A stretch of DNA of 64,000 bases from Methanobacteriaceae archaeon. GTDB taxonomy: Archaea > Methanobacteriota > Methanobacteria > Methanobacteriales > Methanobacteriaceae. Under the pieces are notes generated by a model that saw only the letters and a list, made by a program, of their open reading frames with translations, ran no database searches and was not told where the DNA came from. Of this stretch, positions 45,956 through 55,935 are shown piece by piece. Made by a program: the position numbers and the translations under genes. Within the stretch, counting starts at the first letter, position 1. Each line of letters begins with the position of its first letter. The stretch covers positions 1 to 64,000 of the forward strand of contig JASEJD010000007.1 in assembly GCA_030016715.1 (NCBI GenBank), in the 5' to 3' direction.

Positions 45956-46837
45956 TTATGCCTTAAAATTATTTATAAACATCTTAAGTCTGCAGTTTAA
46001 CTTTATTCCTAAATGAACCAGAGCAGTTACCAACCAGCTATACTTATGTTTATAATGTTTATTATAAAATAAATACATTGCTCTATAGAATTCATATATC
46101 AGTTTAGGGTTCTCTTTGTGGCTGCTGCTTGACCCTTTATAGTGAATCACCTCAGCGTCAGCATAATAAACTATTTTCCATCCTGCAGCTTTTATCCGGT
46201 AACACCAATCTATATCTTCACCATACATAAAGAATGTTTCATCCAGTAATCCTATTTGGTTTATAACTTCCCTTCTAACCATCATAAAGGCCCCTACTAA
46301 ACACTCAATTTCATATGTTTCGTTTTCATCTAGATAGGTTAAGTTATACCTTCCAAAACGTCTGCTTCTAGGGAAAATTTTAGAAAGACCAGACATACGA
46401 TAAAATGATACATCCACATCGGGAAAACTTCTGCGACAAGCTTTATCAAGACTCCCATCAGGTAATAAAACTTTACATCCTAAGGCCCCTATTTTTTCAT
46501 GGGATTCCATATAATTTACACATTTTTCCAGGCAATCATCTAGAATTACAGTATCTGAATTTAGTAGTAAAATGTATTTGGCTGAAGATCTTTTTATAGC
46601 CACATTATTTGCATGTGCGAAACCATTGTTCTTGGGATTTGATATAAAAGTAATAATTCCTTGATCTACTTCATCATGAAAATCTTTTTTTAGTTTTTCA
46701 AGGCTACCATCTCCAGAAGCATTATCCACAACATAAATGTCAAAACTAAGAGAGTGGTCTTTTGTAATAATAGATTCAATAACTTGTTTGGTTAGATGAT
46801 AAGTTCGATAGTTTACTATGATTATTGATAAATCCAT
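45956..46837 (-). CDS. Family 2 glycosyltransferase (rhamnosyltransferase-like)
   Basis: 293 aa. GT-A fold: [21 protein letters not shown] at the start, [20 protein letters not shown] with the DxD-like acid, and [18 protein letters not shown] for the acceptor/catalytic acid, of the WcaE/RfbN rhamnosyltransferase group. No membrane segment. AAAGGAGAAG precedes the ATG. Sugar and linkage cannot be told from sequence. Confidence 0.88.
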   Translation of the reverse strand: MDLSIIIVNYRTYHLTKQVIESIITKDHSLSFDIYVVDNASGDGSLEKLKKDFHDEVDQGIITFISNPKNNGFAHANNVAIKRSSAKYILLLNSDTVILDDCLEKCVNYMESHEKIGALGCKVLLPDGSLDKACRRSFPDVDVSFYRMSGLSKIFPRSRRFGRYNLTYLDENETYEIECLVGAFMMVRREVINQIGLLDETFFMYGEDIDWCYRIKAAGWKIVYYADAEVIHYKGSSSSHKENPKLIYEFYRAMYLFYNKHYKHKYSWLVTALVHLGIKLNCRLKMFINNFKA

Positions 46838-46995
46838 TTTTCTTCTCCTTTATCTAACATAATTACACAAAAATTGATCGTAAACAAATATATTCTACAT
46901 ATACACTTGTAATAAACTAATTTTTTCCTGATAACTTCAATTAAATTTTAATAAAATTAAAATCGATAATAATATTAAAAATTTAAGTTTATTTT

Positions 46996-48024
46996 TTATT
47001 GGATTAAATCTTCTTTTTTCATAATAAAGTTTCTAAATTCATTAATAGCATAATTTACTCCTTTGTTGATAATATCTCTAGATAAAATGTATATAACCAT
47101 AATAGTAGTTAAAAATACGTAAGTTAACCCTAAATATATATTTTCAAATATAAAACCCAGACCTAAGTATTGTAATAGTGGGGGCAAATAGAAAAGAAAA
47201 TAAAAATGGAAGACATATATTGAAAGCGAATTTTTACCAATTTTTGTAAATAAGGTTCGTTTTCTTGTCATTAAAAAAAATAAAATGAGTATAATGCTCA
47301 TTCTAGATATATATGCAATAATCAATAAAATCATTCCTTTTAAGTTTCCTACTCCTACTTCATTAAAGGGCCATGTGAAAGCTAGTATTGCTGCTTTTTG
47401 AGATGCAAAAAAAAGAACACTTACAGCTAATAATATGATCAAAATTGCTAGTGAAATATACTTATTTTCTAAATTAACCTTTTCTTTAAACTTCTGGAAG
47501 TATAAAATTTCTCTAATATGTTTAAAATAGAATCCAAAGAGAAATATGGGTAAGTAGAGAACAGCTCTGGAAAGTGAGAAATAATCATTCAGCCCATTCC
47601 ATGTAGATGCAAGAAGTGCAATAATTATACTAAAGAAAATAGGGTACTTCAATTTATCTATGGCTGGAAGGAAACTTCTCCACAAAAATAAGCTCATAAG
47701 ATACCATAATCCCGGGGCTGGGATGATGAATGAGGACAATGATAACTTTCCATCTAATATTAAATCTGTAAAAATCCACATTATAGTAAATAAGAAATAA
47801 GGGATTAATATATTATTAAATGCTTTGACAGTATTATCAGGACCAATTTTTGAAAGATATCCGCTTATAAAAACAAAAAGAGGCATACGAATAAATACTA
47901 TTCCAATAAATATTATGGAAGGAAGAGTTTGGGGGACTATGGCAGTTTTTTCATAAAAATGTCCTAAAACAACCAAAAATATTGCTAAACCTCGAAGATT
48001 ATCAATTTTAATATTCCTTATCAT
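46996..48024 (-). CDS. Acyltransferase family 3 membrane protein
   Basis: 342 aa with about ten membrane helices. It opens with IDNLRGLAIFLVVLGHFYE, where the R and H are the signature of acyltransferase-3 (OafA/fucose O-acetylase-like) proteins. It probably adds acetyl or another acyl group to the surface polysaccharide. Located between two glycosyltransferases of the same strand. Confidence 0.88.
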   Translation of the reverse strand: MIRNIKIDNLRGLAIFLVVLGHFYEKTAIVPQTLPSIIFIGIVFIRMPLFVFISGYLSKIGPDNTVKAFNNILIPYFLFTIMWIFTDLILDGKLSLSSFIIPAPGLWYLMSLFLWRSFLPAIDKLKYPIFFSIIIALLASTWNGLNDYFSLSRAVLYLPIFLFGFYFKHIREILYFQKFKEKVNLENKYISLAILIILLAVSVLFFASQKAAILAFTWPFNEVGVGNLKGMILLIIAYISRMSIILILFFLMTRKRTLFTKIGKNSLSIYVFHFYFLFYLPPLLQYLGLGFIFENIYLGLTYVFLTTIMVIYILSRDIINKGVNYAINEFRNFIMKKEDLIQ

Positions 48025-48067
48025 GAGTAAACCAACTTATATCATTATTATAATTAAAAATTCTAAA

Positions 48068-49033
48068 TTAGAAAAAAAAGAATTTCAGAGCATTTTTTAT
48101 AAGTAACCATTCAATTTTGAGATAATTATAAAGATTTACATTTTCATATTCTACTTTATTTATTCTATTTAATGTATTAAATCCTTCTTTTAGAGATTTA
48201 ATGTAGATATGTCCATATCCTTTTCTAATAAAAAAAATATATTTAATAAAAAATCCTATAAGGATGAAAATAAAATTAAATATTAATTGGGGCCAGGGCA
48301 TATTTTTATAGGCAATATAAACATTGTTACGGGTGGCTAATCTGATTTTAAACTCATTGTATCGACTACCACTACTTGCACTACCTACATGATAAACAAT
48401 AGCCTCGGGACAGTATATACATTTATAACCATATATACGTGCCCGATAACTTATATCCACATCCTCCAAATAGGCAAAGAAATTCTCATCAAAGTATCCT
48501 ATTTTGTCTAAAATAGTTTTTCTGTAGAGTGAAGCGCCAGCACAAGCACTAAAAGTTTCCCTTTTTTTATTGTATTTATCTGGAGATTTTCCATAACCTA
48601 CCCTTTTGGTCCAGCCCATTAAAGAGTATTCATCCCCTGCATCATCCATTTTTGAATGGTCATGATACTGTATCATCTTAGAAGTTACTGCAAAGATAGA
48701 ATTTTCATTTTTTATGCATTTATAAAGATTTAAAATACATTTTACATCTAATTGTGTATCGTTATTGAGAATTAAAATATAATCAGCTGACGAATTATTA
48801 ATTCCTAAATTTACGGCTGCAGCAAAACCTATGTTGGTATTTTTTTTTATTAAATTTATTTCAGGATAATTTTTTTTAATAAATTCAACGCTTCCATCTT
48901 CTGATGCATTATCAATTATAGTAATATCATAATTGGGATAATTTTGTGTTTTGATTGAATCTAAACATTCTTTTAAGAATGTTTTCCCATTATAATTAGG
49001 AATTATTATGTTAATTTTACTTGATTTATCCAT
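48068..49033 (-). CDS. Family 2 glycosyltransferase with C-terminal membrane segment
   Basis: 321 aa. INIIIPNYNGKTFLKECLDSI at residues 7-26, ITIIDNASEDGS, LILNNDTQL, and FFAYLEDVDISYRARIYGY place it with WcaE/rhamnosyl transferases. A hydrophobic stretch at about residues 248-270 (LIFNFIFILIGFFIKYIFFI) anchors the end in the membrane. Acts on the growing glycan. Confidence 0.88.
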   Translation of the reverse strand: MDKSSKINIIIPNYNGKTFLKECLDSIKTQNYPNYDITIIDNASEDGSVEFIKKNYPEINLIKKNTNIGFAAAVNLGINNSSADYILILNNDTQLDVKCILNLYKCIKNENSIFAVTSKMIQYHDHSKMDDAGDEYSLMGWTKRVGYGKSPDKYNKKRETFSACAGASLYRKTILDKIGYFDENFFAYLEDVDISYRARIYGYKCIYCPEAIVYHVGSASSGSRYNEFKIRLATRNNVYIAYKNMPWPQLIFNFIFILIGFFIKYIFFIRKGYGHIYIKSLKEGFNTLNRINKVEYENVNLYNYLKIEWLLIKNALKFFFF

Positions 49034-49242
49034 ATATTTGACCTAACAATTTGTCATTATAAATGAGTTAGTTTATAAGAATTTTATTTTACTGTTGAAA
49101 TCATTATTAATTATTAAAACTTATTTTCTCATGGTATTAGCGTATTAATTATTATATTAGTTTAAAAAAGCATTTTTTACTATTAATAATTTAATTAAAG
49201 TTTTTTTATTGAATAATTTTAAAAAATCTTCAAATATTTAAC

Positions 49243-49974
49243 TTAAGATTCGTCATATGCATTACAAACTTCTTCTACATCTCCTTGCATTTTTATTCGA
49301 CCTTTTTCAAGCCATATGGCTCTGTTACAAAGTTCTTTCACTTGATCGATGGAATGAGATACATATAAGACAGTTATTCCCTTATCAAAAAGAGACGTTA
49401 TTCTTTTTTGACTTTTTTTACGAAATTTAGCATCACCTACTGATAATACTTCGTCTAAAATAAGTAGATCTGGTTCTACCATGGTAGCTATAGAAAAACC
49501 TAATCGGGCTCTCATACCAGATGAATAATTTTTTATAGGTACATCAATAAATTTTCCTATCTCAGAGAACTCTACAATTTCATCATACTTTTCTCTTAAA
49601 AATTCTTTACTATACCCTAAAATAGCTCCATTTAGAAATATATTTTCTCTTCCTGTGTAGTTACTGTCAAAACCAGCACCTAACTCTAATAAAGGAACAA
49701 GTCTGCCTTTTGTCTTAACAGTACCTTCGGTTGGTTTCATTACACCGGAAATTATCTTGAGAAGAGTGCTTTTACCAGCTCCATTTAAACCGATAATTCC
49801 AACCCTATCCCCTTTTTCAACTTCAAAAGAGATATTTTTAAGGGCCCAAAACTCTTGATATAGAAGTTCTCTTTTTAAAAGTTTTATAATGTACTCTTTA
49901 AGATTATCTACTTTTTCAGCACTTAAATTAAATTCCATTCCCACATTCTTAACCTTGATTACTGTCTCTCCCAA
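49243..49974 (-). CDS. ABC transporter ATP-binding protein for polysaccharide export (Wzt/TagH type)
   Basis: 243 aa from a TTG at 49974, which has AGGTGAT just upstream; an upstream TTG at 49998 is the alternative. ATPase motifs: Walker A GLNGAGKSTLLK, signature YSSGMRARLGFS, Walker B LLILDEVLSVGD, H-loop YVSHSIDQV. The VGDAKFRKK after Walker B and lack of a long C-terminal sugar-binding domain are typical of the shorter teichoic acid/O-antigen exporters. It works with the permease directly upstream (50000-50797). Confidence 0.9.
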   Translation of the reverse strand: MGETVIKVKNVGMEFNLSAEKVDNLKEYIIKLLKRELLYQEFWALKNISFEVEKGDRVGIIGLNGAGKSTLLKIISGVMKPTEGTVKTKGRLVPLLELGAGFDSNYTGRENIFLNGAILGYSKEFLREKYDEIVEFSEIGKFIDVPIKNYSSGMRARLGFSIATMVEPDLLILDEVLSVGDAKFRKKSQKRITSLFDKGITVLYVSHSIDQVKELCNRAIWLEKGRIKMQGDVEEVCNAYDES

Positions 49975-49999
49975 TTCATCACCTAATATTATATTCAAT

Positions 50000-50797
50000 T
50001 TATATGTAAAGTATAAATTTGTCCTGATAATGATAAAAAAAGTATATTCCCATAATAAGGATAATTACAGATGTAAAAGTAGCATATAACAACGGTTTTA
50101 GGGGAAACATTGTTCCATAATAGAATGAATCCCGAAATAAGGTTATTATTACAAAAATAGGGTTCAATTCAAATAAAAAACGGTAATTATCCGGAATAAT
50201 TTCAATTGGGTAGAATATTGCACTTCCATACATCAAAAGTGTAAGAAATATTCCATATAAATGTTCCATATCTCTGAAAAATACAGAAACTGTTGCCAAC
50301 AACAGACCTGCTCCTAAAGTAAACATGAACAATAAGATAAGTGGTATGACTGCTAGAGCAATATATATGGTAAAATTTGCTTGAGTGGCAATCATTACCA
50401 CAAACAAAACTATAAGTGAAATTCCAAATGTAACGAAACTAGATAAAACTGAACCTAGAGTATACATATATTTAGGAACATATACCTTTTTTATGATAGC
50501 TGCATTACTTTTTATAGAATTCATAGCTGTTTTACTTCCACCTGAATAAAATTCGTATACTAAACGACCAGATAATAAATATACTGGATAATTTTCTATT
50601 CTACCACCAAAAAGAGTGGAGAATACTATTGTTAAAACTATCATGGATAATAAGGGCTGTAGGAAACTCCATAATATTCCGAGCACAGATCGTCTGTATT
50701 TAATCTTTATATCTCTTTTTACTAGTTCTGAAAGTAAATATTTATATTTATTAAAATTCAAGATAAATCTGTGCTGAAATTTGTCAACGAGTATCAT
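50000..50797 (-). CDS. ABC-2 type permease for polysaccharide export (Wzm/TagG type)
   Basis: 265 aa, six membrane helices after an amphipathic N-terminus with LVKRDIKIKYRRSVLGILWSFLQP, the typical opening of the Wzm/TagG/KpsM permeases. It forms the channel through which the lipid-linked polysaccharide leaves the cytoplasm, powered by the ATPase encoded next. AAAGGA precedes the ATG. The exporter type implies that whole glycan chains are made inside before transport. Confidence 0.92.
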   Translation of the reverse strand: MILVDKFQHRFILNFNKYKYLLSELVKRDIKIKYRRSVLGILWSFLQPLLSMIVLTIVFSTLFGGRIENYPVYLLSGRLVYEFYSGGSKTAMNSIKSNAAIIKKVYVPKYMYTLGSVLSSFVTFGISLIVLFVVMIATQANFTIYIALAVIPLILLFMFTLGAGLLLATVSVFFRDMEHLYGIFLTLLMYGSAIFYPIEIIPDNYRFLFELNPIFVIITLFRDSFYYGTMFPLKPLLYATFTSVIILIMGIYFFYHYQDKFILYI

Positions 50798-50855
50798 AAT
50801 AATTCCTTTAATTGATATTTAGAAAATCTTAAATAAACACTTAATGTTTGTAAAG

Positions 50856-52187
<1,332 letters not shown>

Positions 52188-52394
52188 TTTACCACATAAA
52201 AAAATTTAACCTTTATCAATTTACGAATTTATTAATTAATTAAAAAATTATCAAGTTTATATTATTATTTCTTAATGTTAAAATTTTATATTAATCATTT
52301 CATGATATTAAATTCACATGAAGATAGAGATTCCTAATTTATTTAGATAATTTATCCATATCCTATTTATTATAACTTAAAATTTATCAATATT

Positions 52395-54088
52395 ATATAT
52401 CTTTTTTTTAGGTGTCCCATGGTGCTTTTTGGTATCCGAGTTTTTTTCTTTCTTCTTTTGTCCATTGGTTTTTTATAAACATGGTTTTGTATTCTGTTGT
52501 TTGGTTTTCTTTTTTTAGGTGGTTGGTTGATTTTTGGAGTTTGTGATATACTATTGCTTCGCTGGTGTGGTAGATTTTCTGGTTCATTATGTGTCGTATG
52601 TAGTTACAATAGATGCGGTCGGATCGGTAGTGTCTTCCGTATTCGGGGTCTAATCCTAGTGATTGGTTTAGTGTTGTTCTTTTAATGTAGGTGCAGAAGA
52701 ATGGTGCGAAGTTGAGTTCTAGTATTTTTCCTGAGTGGAATAGTGGTGGGTTTATAATGTTTTTGTGATGTGCAGAGGGGTTTACGTCGCATTCGTAATC
52801 TGGGTTGGCGTAGGGTACGTGTGTGGTTATGGTGGGTGTTCCTGCGGGTAGTACTTGTTGTGGTACTATAATACCACATTCTGGTAGTTCGTAGGCTTTT
52901 TTTTGCATGATTTCGATTGAGTTTGGGGTGATTATGGCGTCGTTGTTGAGTATTAGTATGTCGTTTTGGGGTTTGCTTATTTTTATTCCTTGGTTTATGG
53001 CGTATGTAAATCCGTAGTTGGTTTTGTTTAGTATGAGTTTTATTTTATTTTTTGTTTCTAGTTTTTTAAGATATTCTATTACGGATTTGTTGCTGTTGTT
53101 GTCTATTACTATGATCTCTAACCATTCACGTTTTGGTTTTAGGAGTGATTTGATGCATTCTTTTAGGTCTTCTAGTGATTCGTAGCTGGGTATGATGGCG
53201 CTTACATTTTTTTTTGTTTCAATGTTTTTTAATGGGGTTTCTCGGTTTTTTATGCGTTTTTCTTGTTTTTGTCGTAGTTTTTTTAGGTGGATGTTTAGTT
53301 GGGGGTTGTTGGTGATAGTGTTGGGTGCTTTGTCGTAGTAATAGTGGGATAGTAGTATGGGTATGGAGTATATTTGTGATGTTTCAGCTATTTGTAGGAT
53401 GTAGTCCCAGTCTACGTAGCGTTTTAGGTTTTCGTCGAATCCTCCCAGTGTTTCGTATACTTCTTTTTTGTGGCAGAATGTGTTTAAGTCGATGTAGTTT
53501 CTGTTTTGTAGTAATGATTTGTTGTAACTGCCGTATCGGATTGCAAATGGATTTTTTTGTTCTCCGCGGTATAATAGTTGGCCTCCGTATATGGCGTCGG
53601 CGTTGGGTAGTTTTTGGAATGCTCCTATCATTGCTTCTAGGTAGCGGGGGTCCCATGTGTTGTCTGAGTCGAGGTATGATATATATTGGCCTTTTGCATT
53701 TTTGAGTCCTTGGTTTCGGGCATGGGATACTCCTTGGCATTTTTTGTTTTTTAGTAGTTTGATTCGTTGGTCTTTTATTTTTTGAATTATTTTTGTGGTG
53801 TTGTCGGTGCTGCCGTCGTCGATGATTATTAATTCAAAGTTTTTATAGTTTTGTTTTAGCACGGAGTTTATGGCGGTTTTTATGATGTTTTGGCGGTTGT
53901 GTGTGGGCATTATAATGGATATGAGTGGTGGGTTTTCTTTAGGTGTTTGTTGGGTTAGATATTGGGTTATGTTTTCCATTGTAGCGAAGCATCTTTTGTC
54001 TTCTTCGCGGAAGGGGGCGTGTATTACTGGTTGTGTGTATGATGATGCTAAAAAGCCTTCAAAATCATCAAAAACACGATCATGACTC
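52395..54088 (-). repeat. 1694-bp direct repeat, copy 1
   Basis: 52395-54088 matches 54242-55935 with a constant offset of 1847 bases and no difference in the parts I compared, including third codon positions. One edge is within the coding sequence (at the serine of SHDRVF) and the other just past the stop codon, after an A-rich (T8 on plus) run. Outside the edges the sequences differ immediately. Confidence 0.92.
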
Positions 54089-54189
54089 GTATTTTCAAAA
54101 ATTCTTCCTTTAGATTTTTTGGTAATTTTTTTAAGTAATGATTTTACTCTAGTAATATTATTATTAAAAAAATAAATCTTTTTCATCAT
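52408..54189 (-). CDS. Two-domain family 2 glycosyltransferase (cassette copy 1)
   Basis: 593 aa. A unique head of only 34 residues (MMKKIYFFNNNITRVKSLLK...) leads into a cassette shared, apparently without any difference, with the next gene: linker SHDRVFDDFEGFLASS, GT-A domain 1 (PLISIIMPTHNRQNIIKTAI, IIDDGSTDNT, YLDSDNTWDP), and GT-A domain 2 (VSAIIPSYESLEDLKECIKS, IVIDNNSNKS, LILNNDAII). The cassette is in A/C-ending codons except for its first about 17 residues. Both domains retain their acidic metal sites. GGAGA precedes the ATG. Probably adds two sugars. Confidence 0.85.
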   Translation of the reverse strand: MMKKIYFFNNNITRVKSLLKKITKKSKGRIFENTSHDRVFDDFEGFLASSYTQPVIHAPFREEDKRCFATMENITQYLTQQTPKENPPLISIIMPTHNRQNIIKTAINSVLKQNYKNFELIIIDDGSTDNTTKIIQKIKDQRIKLLKNKKCQGVSHARNQGLKNAKGQYISYLDSDNTWDPRYLEAMIGAFQKLPNADAIYGGQLLYRGEQKNPFAIRYGSYNKSLLQNRNYIDLNTFCHKKEVYETLGGFDENLKRYVDWDYILQIAETSQIYSIPILLSHYYYDKAPNTITNNPQLNIHLKKLRQKQEKRIKNRETPLKNIETKKNVSAIIPSYESLEDLKECIKSLLKPKREWLEIIVIDNNSNKSVIEYLKKLETKNKIKLILNKTNYGFTYAINQGIKISKPQNDILILNNDAIITPNSIEIMQKKAYELPECGIIVPQQVLPAGTPTITTHVPYANPDYECDVNPSAHHKNIINPPLFHSGKILELNFAPFFCTYIKRTTLNQSLGLDPEYGRHYRSDRIYCNYIRHIMNQKIYHTSEAIVYHKLQKSTNHLKKENQTTEYKTMFIKNQWTKEERKKLGYQKAPWDT

Positions 54190-54241
54190 ACATTCTCCAT
54201 CACATTAAATGAAATCCCCATCACAAATAAAATTGGCAATA

Positions 54242-55935
54242 ATATATCTTTTTTTTAGGTGTCCCATGGTGCTTTTTGGTATCCGAGTTTTTTTCTTTCT
54301 TCTTTTGTCCATTGGTTTTTTATAAACATGGTTTTGTATTCTGTTGTTTGGTTTTCTTTTTTTAGGTGGTTGGTTGATTTTTGGAGTTTGTGATATACTA
54401 TTGCTTCGCTGGTGTGGTAGATTTTCTGGTTCATTATGTGTCGTATGTAGTTACAATAGATGCGGTCGGATCGGTAGTGTCTTCCGTATTCGGGGTCTAA
54501 TCCTAGTGATTGGTTTAGTGTTGTTCTTTTAATGTAGGTGCAGAAGAATGGTGCGAAGTTGAGTTCTAGTATTTTTCCTGAGTGGAATAGTGGTGGGTTT
54601 ATAATGTTTTTGTGATGTGCAGAGGGGTTTACGTCGCATTCGTAATCTGGGTTGGCGTAGGGTACGTGTGTGGTTATGGTGGGTGTTCCTGCGGGTAGTA
54701 CTTGTTGTGGTACTATAATACCACATTCTGGTAGTTCGTAGGCTTTTTTTTGCATGATTTCGATTGAGTTTGGGGTGATTATGGCGTCGTTGTTGAGTAT
54801 TAGTATGTCGTTTTGGGGTTTGCTTATTTTTATTCCTTGGTTTATGGCGTATGTAAATCCGTAGTTGGTTTTGTTTAGTATGAGTTTTATTTTATTTTTT
54901 GTTTCTAGTTTTTTAAGATATTCTATTACGGATTTGTTGCTGTTGTTGTCTATTACTATGATCTCTAACCATTCACGTTTTGGTTTTAGGAGTGATTTGA
55001 TGCATTCTTTTAGGTCTTCTAGTGATTCGTAGCTGGGTATGATGGCGCTTACATTTTTTTTTGTTTCAATGTTTTTTAATGGGGTTTCTCGGTTTTTTAT
55101 GCGTTTTTCTTGTTTTTGTCGTAGTTTTTTTAGGTGGATGTTTAGTTGGGGGTTGTTGGTGATAGTGTTGGGTGCTTTGTCGTAGTAATAGTGGGATAGT
55201 AGTATGGGTATGGAGTATATTTGTGATGTTTCAGCTATTTGTAGGATGTAGTCCCAGTCTACGTAGCGTTTTAGGTTTTCGTCGAATCCTCCCAGTGTTT
55301 CGTATACTTCTTTTTTGTGGCAGAATGTGTTTAAGTCGATGTAGTTTCTGTTTTGTAGTAATGATTTGTTGTAACTGCCGTATCGGATTGCAAATGGATT
55401 TTTTTGTTCTCCGCGGTATAATAGTTGGCCTCCGTATATGGCGTCGGCGTTGGGTAGTTTTTGGAATGCTCCTATCATTGCTTCTAGGTAGCGGGGGTCC
55501 CATGTGTTGTCTGAGTCGAGGTATGATATATATTGGCCTTTTGCATTTTTGAGTCCTTGGTTTCGGGCATGGGATACTCCTTGGCATTTTTTGTTTTTTA
55601 GTAGTTTGATTCGTTGGTCTTTTATTTTTTGAATTATTTTTGTGGTGTTGTCGGTGCTGCCGTCGTCGATGATTATTAATTCAAAGTTTTTATAGTTTTG
55701 TTTTAGCACGGAGTTTATGGCGGTTTTTATGATGTTTTGGCGGTTGTGTGTGGGCATTATAATGGATATGAGTGGTGGGTTTTCTTTAGGTGTTTGTTGG
55801 GTTAGATATTGGGTTATGTTTTCCATTGTAGCGAAGCATCTTTTGTCTTCTTCGCGGAAGGGGGCGTGTATTACTGGTTGTGTGTATGATGATGCTAAAA
55901 AGCCTTCAAAATCATCAAAAACACGATCATGACTC
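54242..55935 (-). repeat. 1694-bp direct repeat, copy 2
   Basis: Second copy of the cassette at 52395-54088. Here it is joined in frame to a much longer N-terminal protein (55936-57812). It is read in the same direction, making the pair prone to recombination that would delete or amplify the intervening 153 bp plus one copy. Confidence 0.92.
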
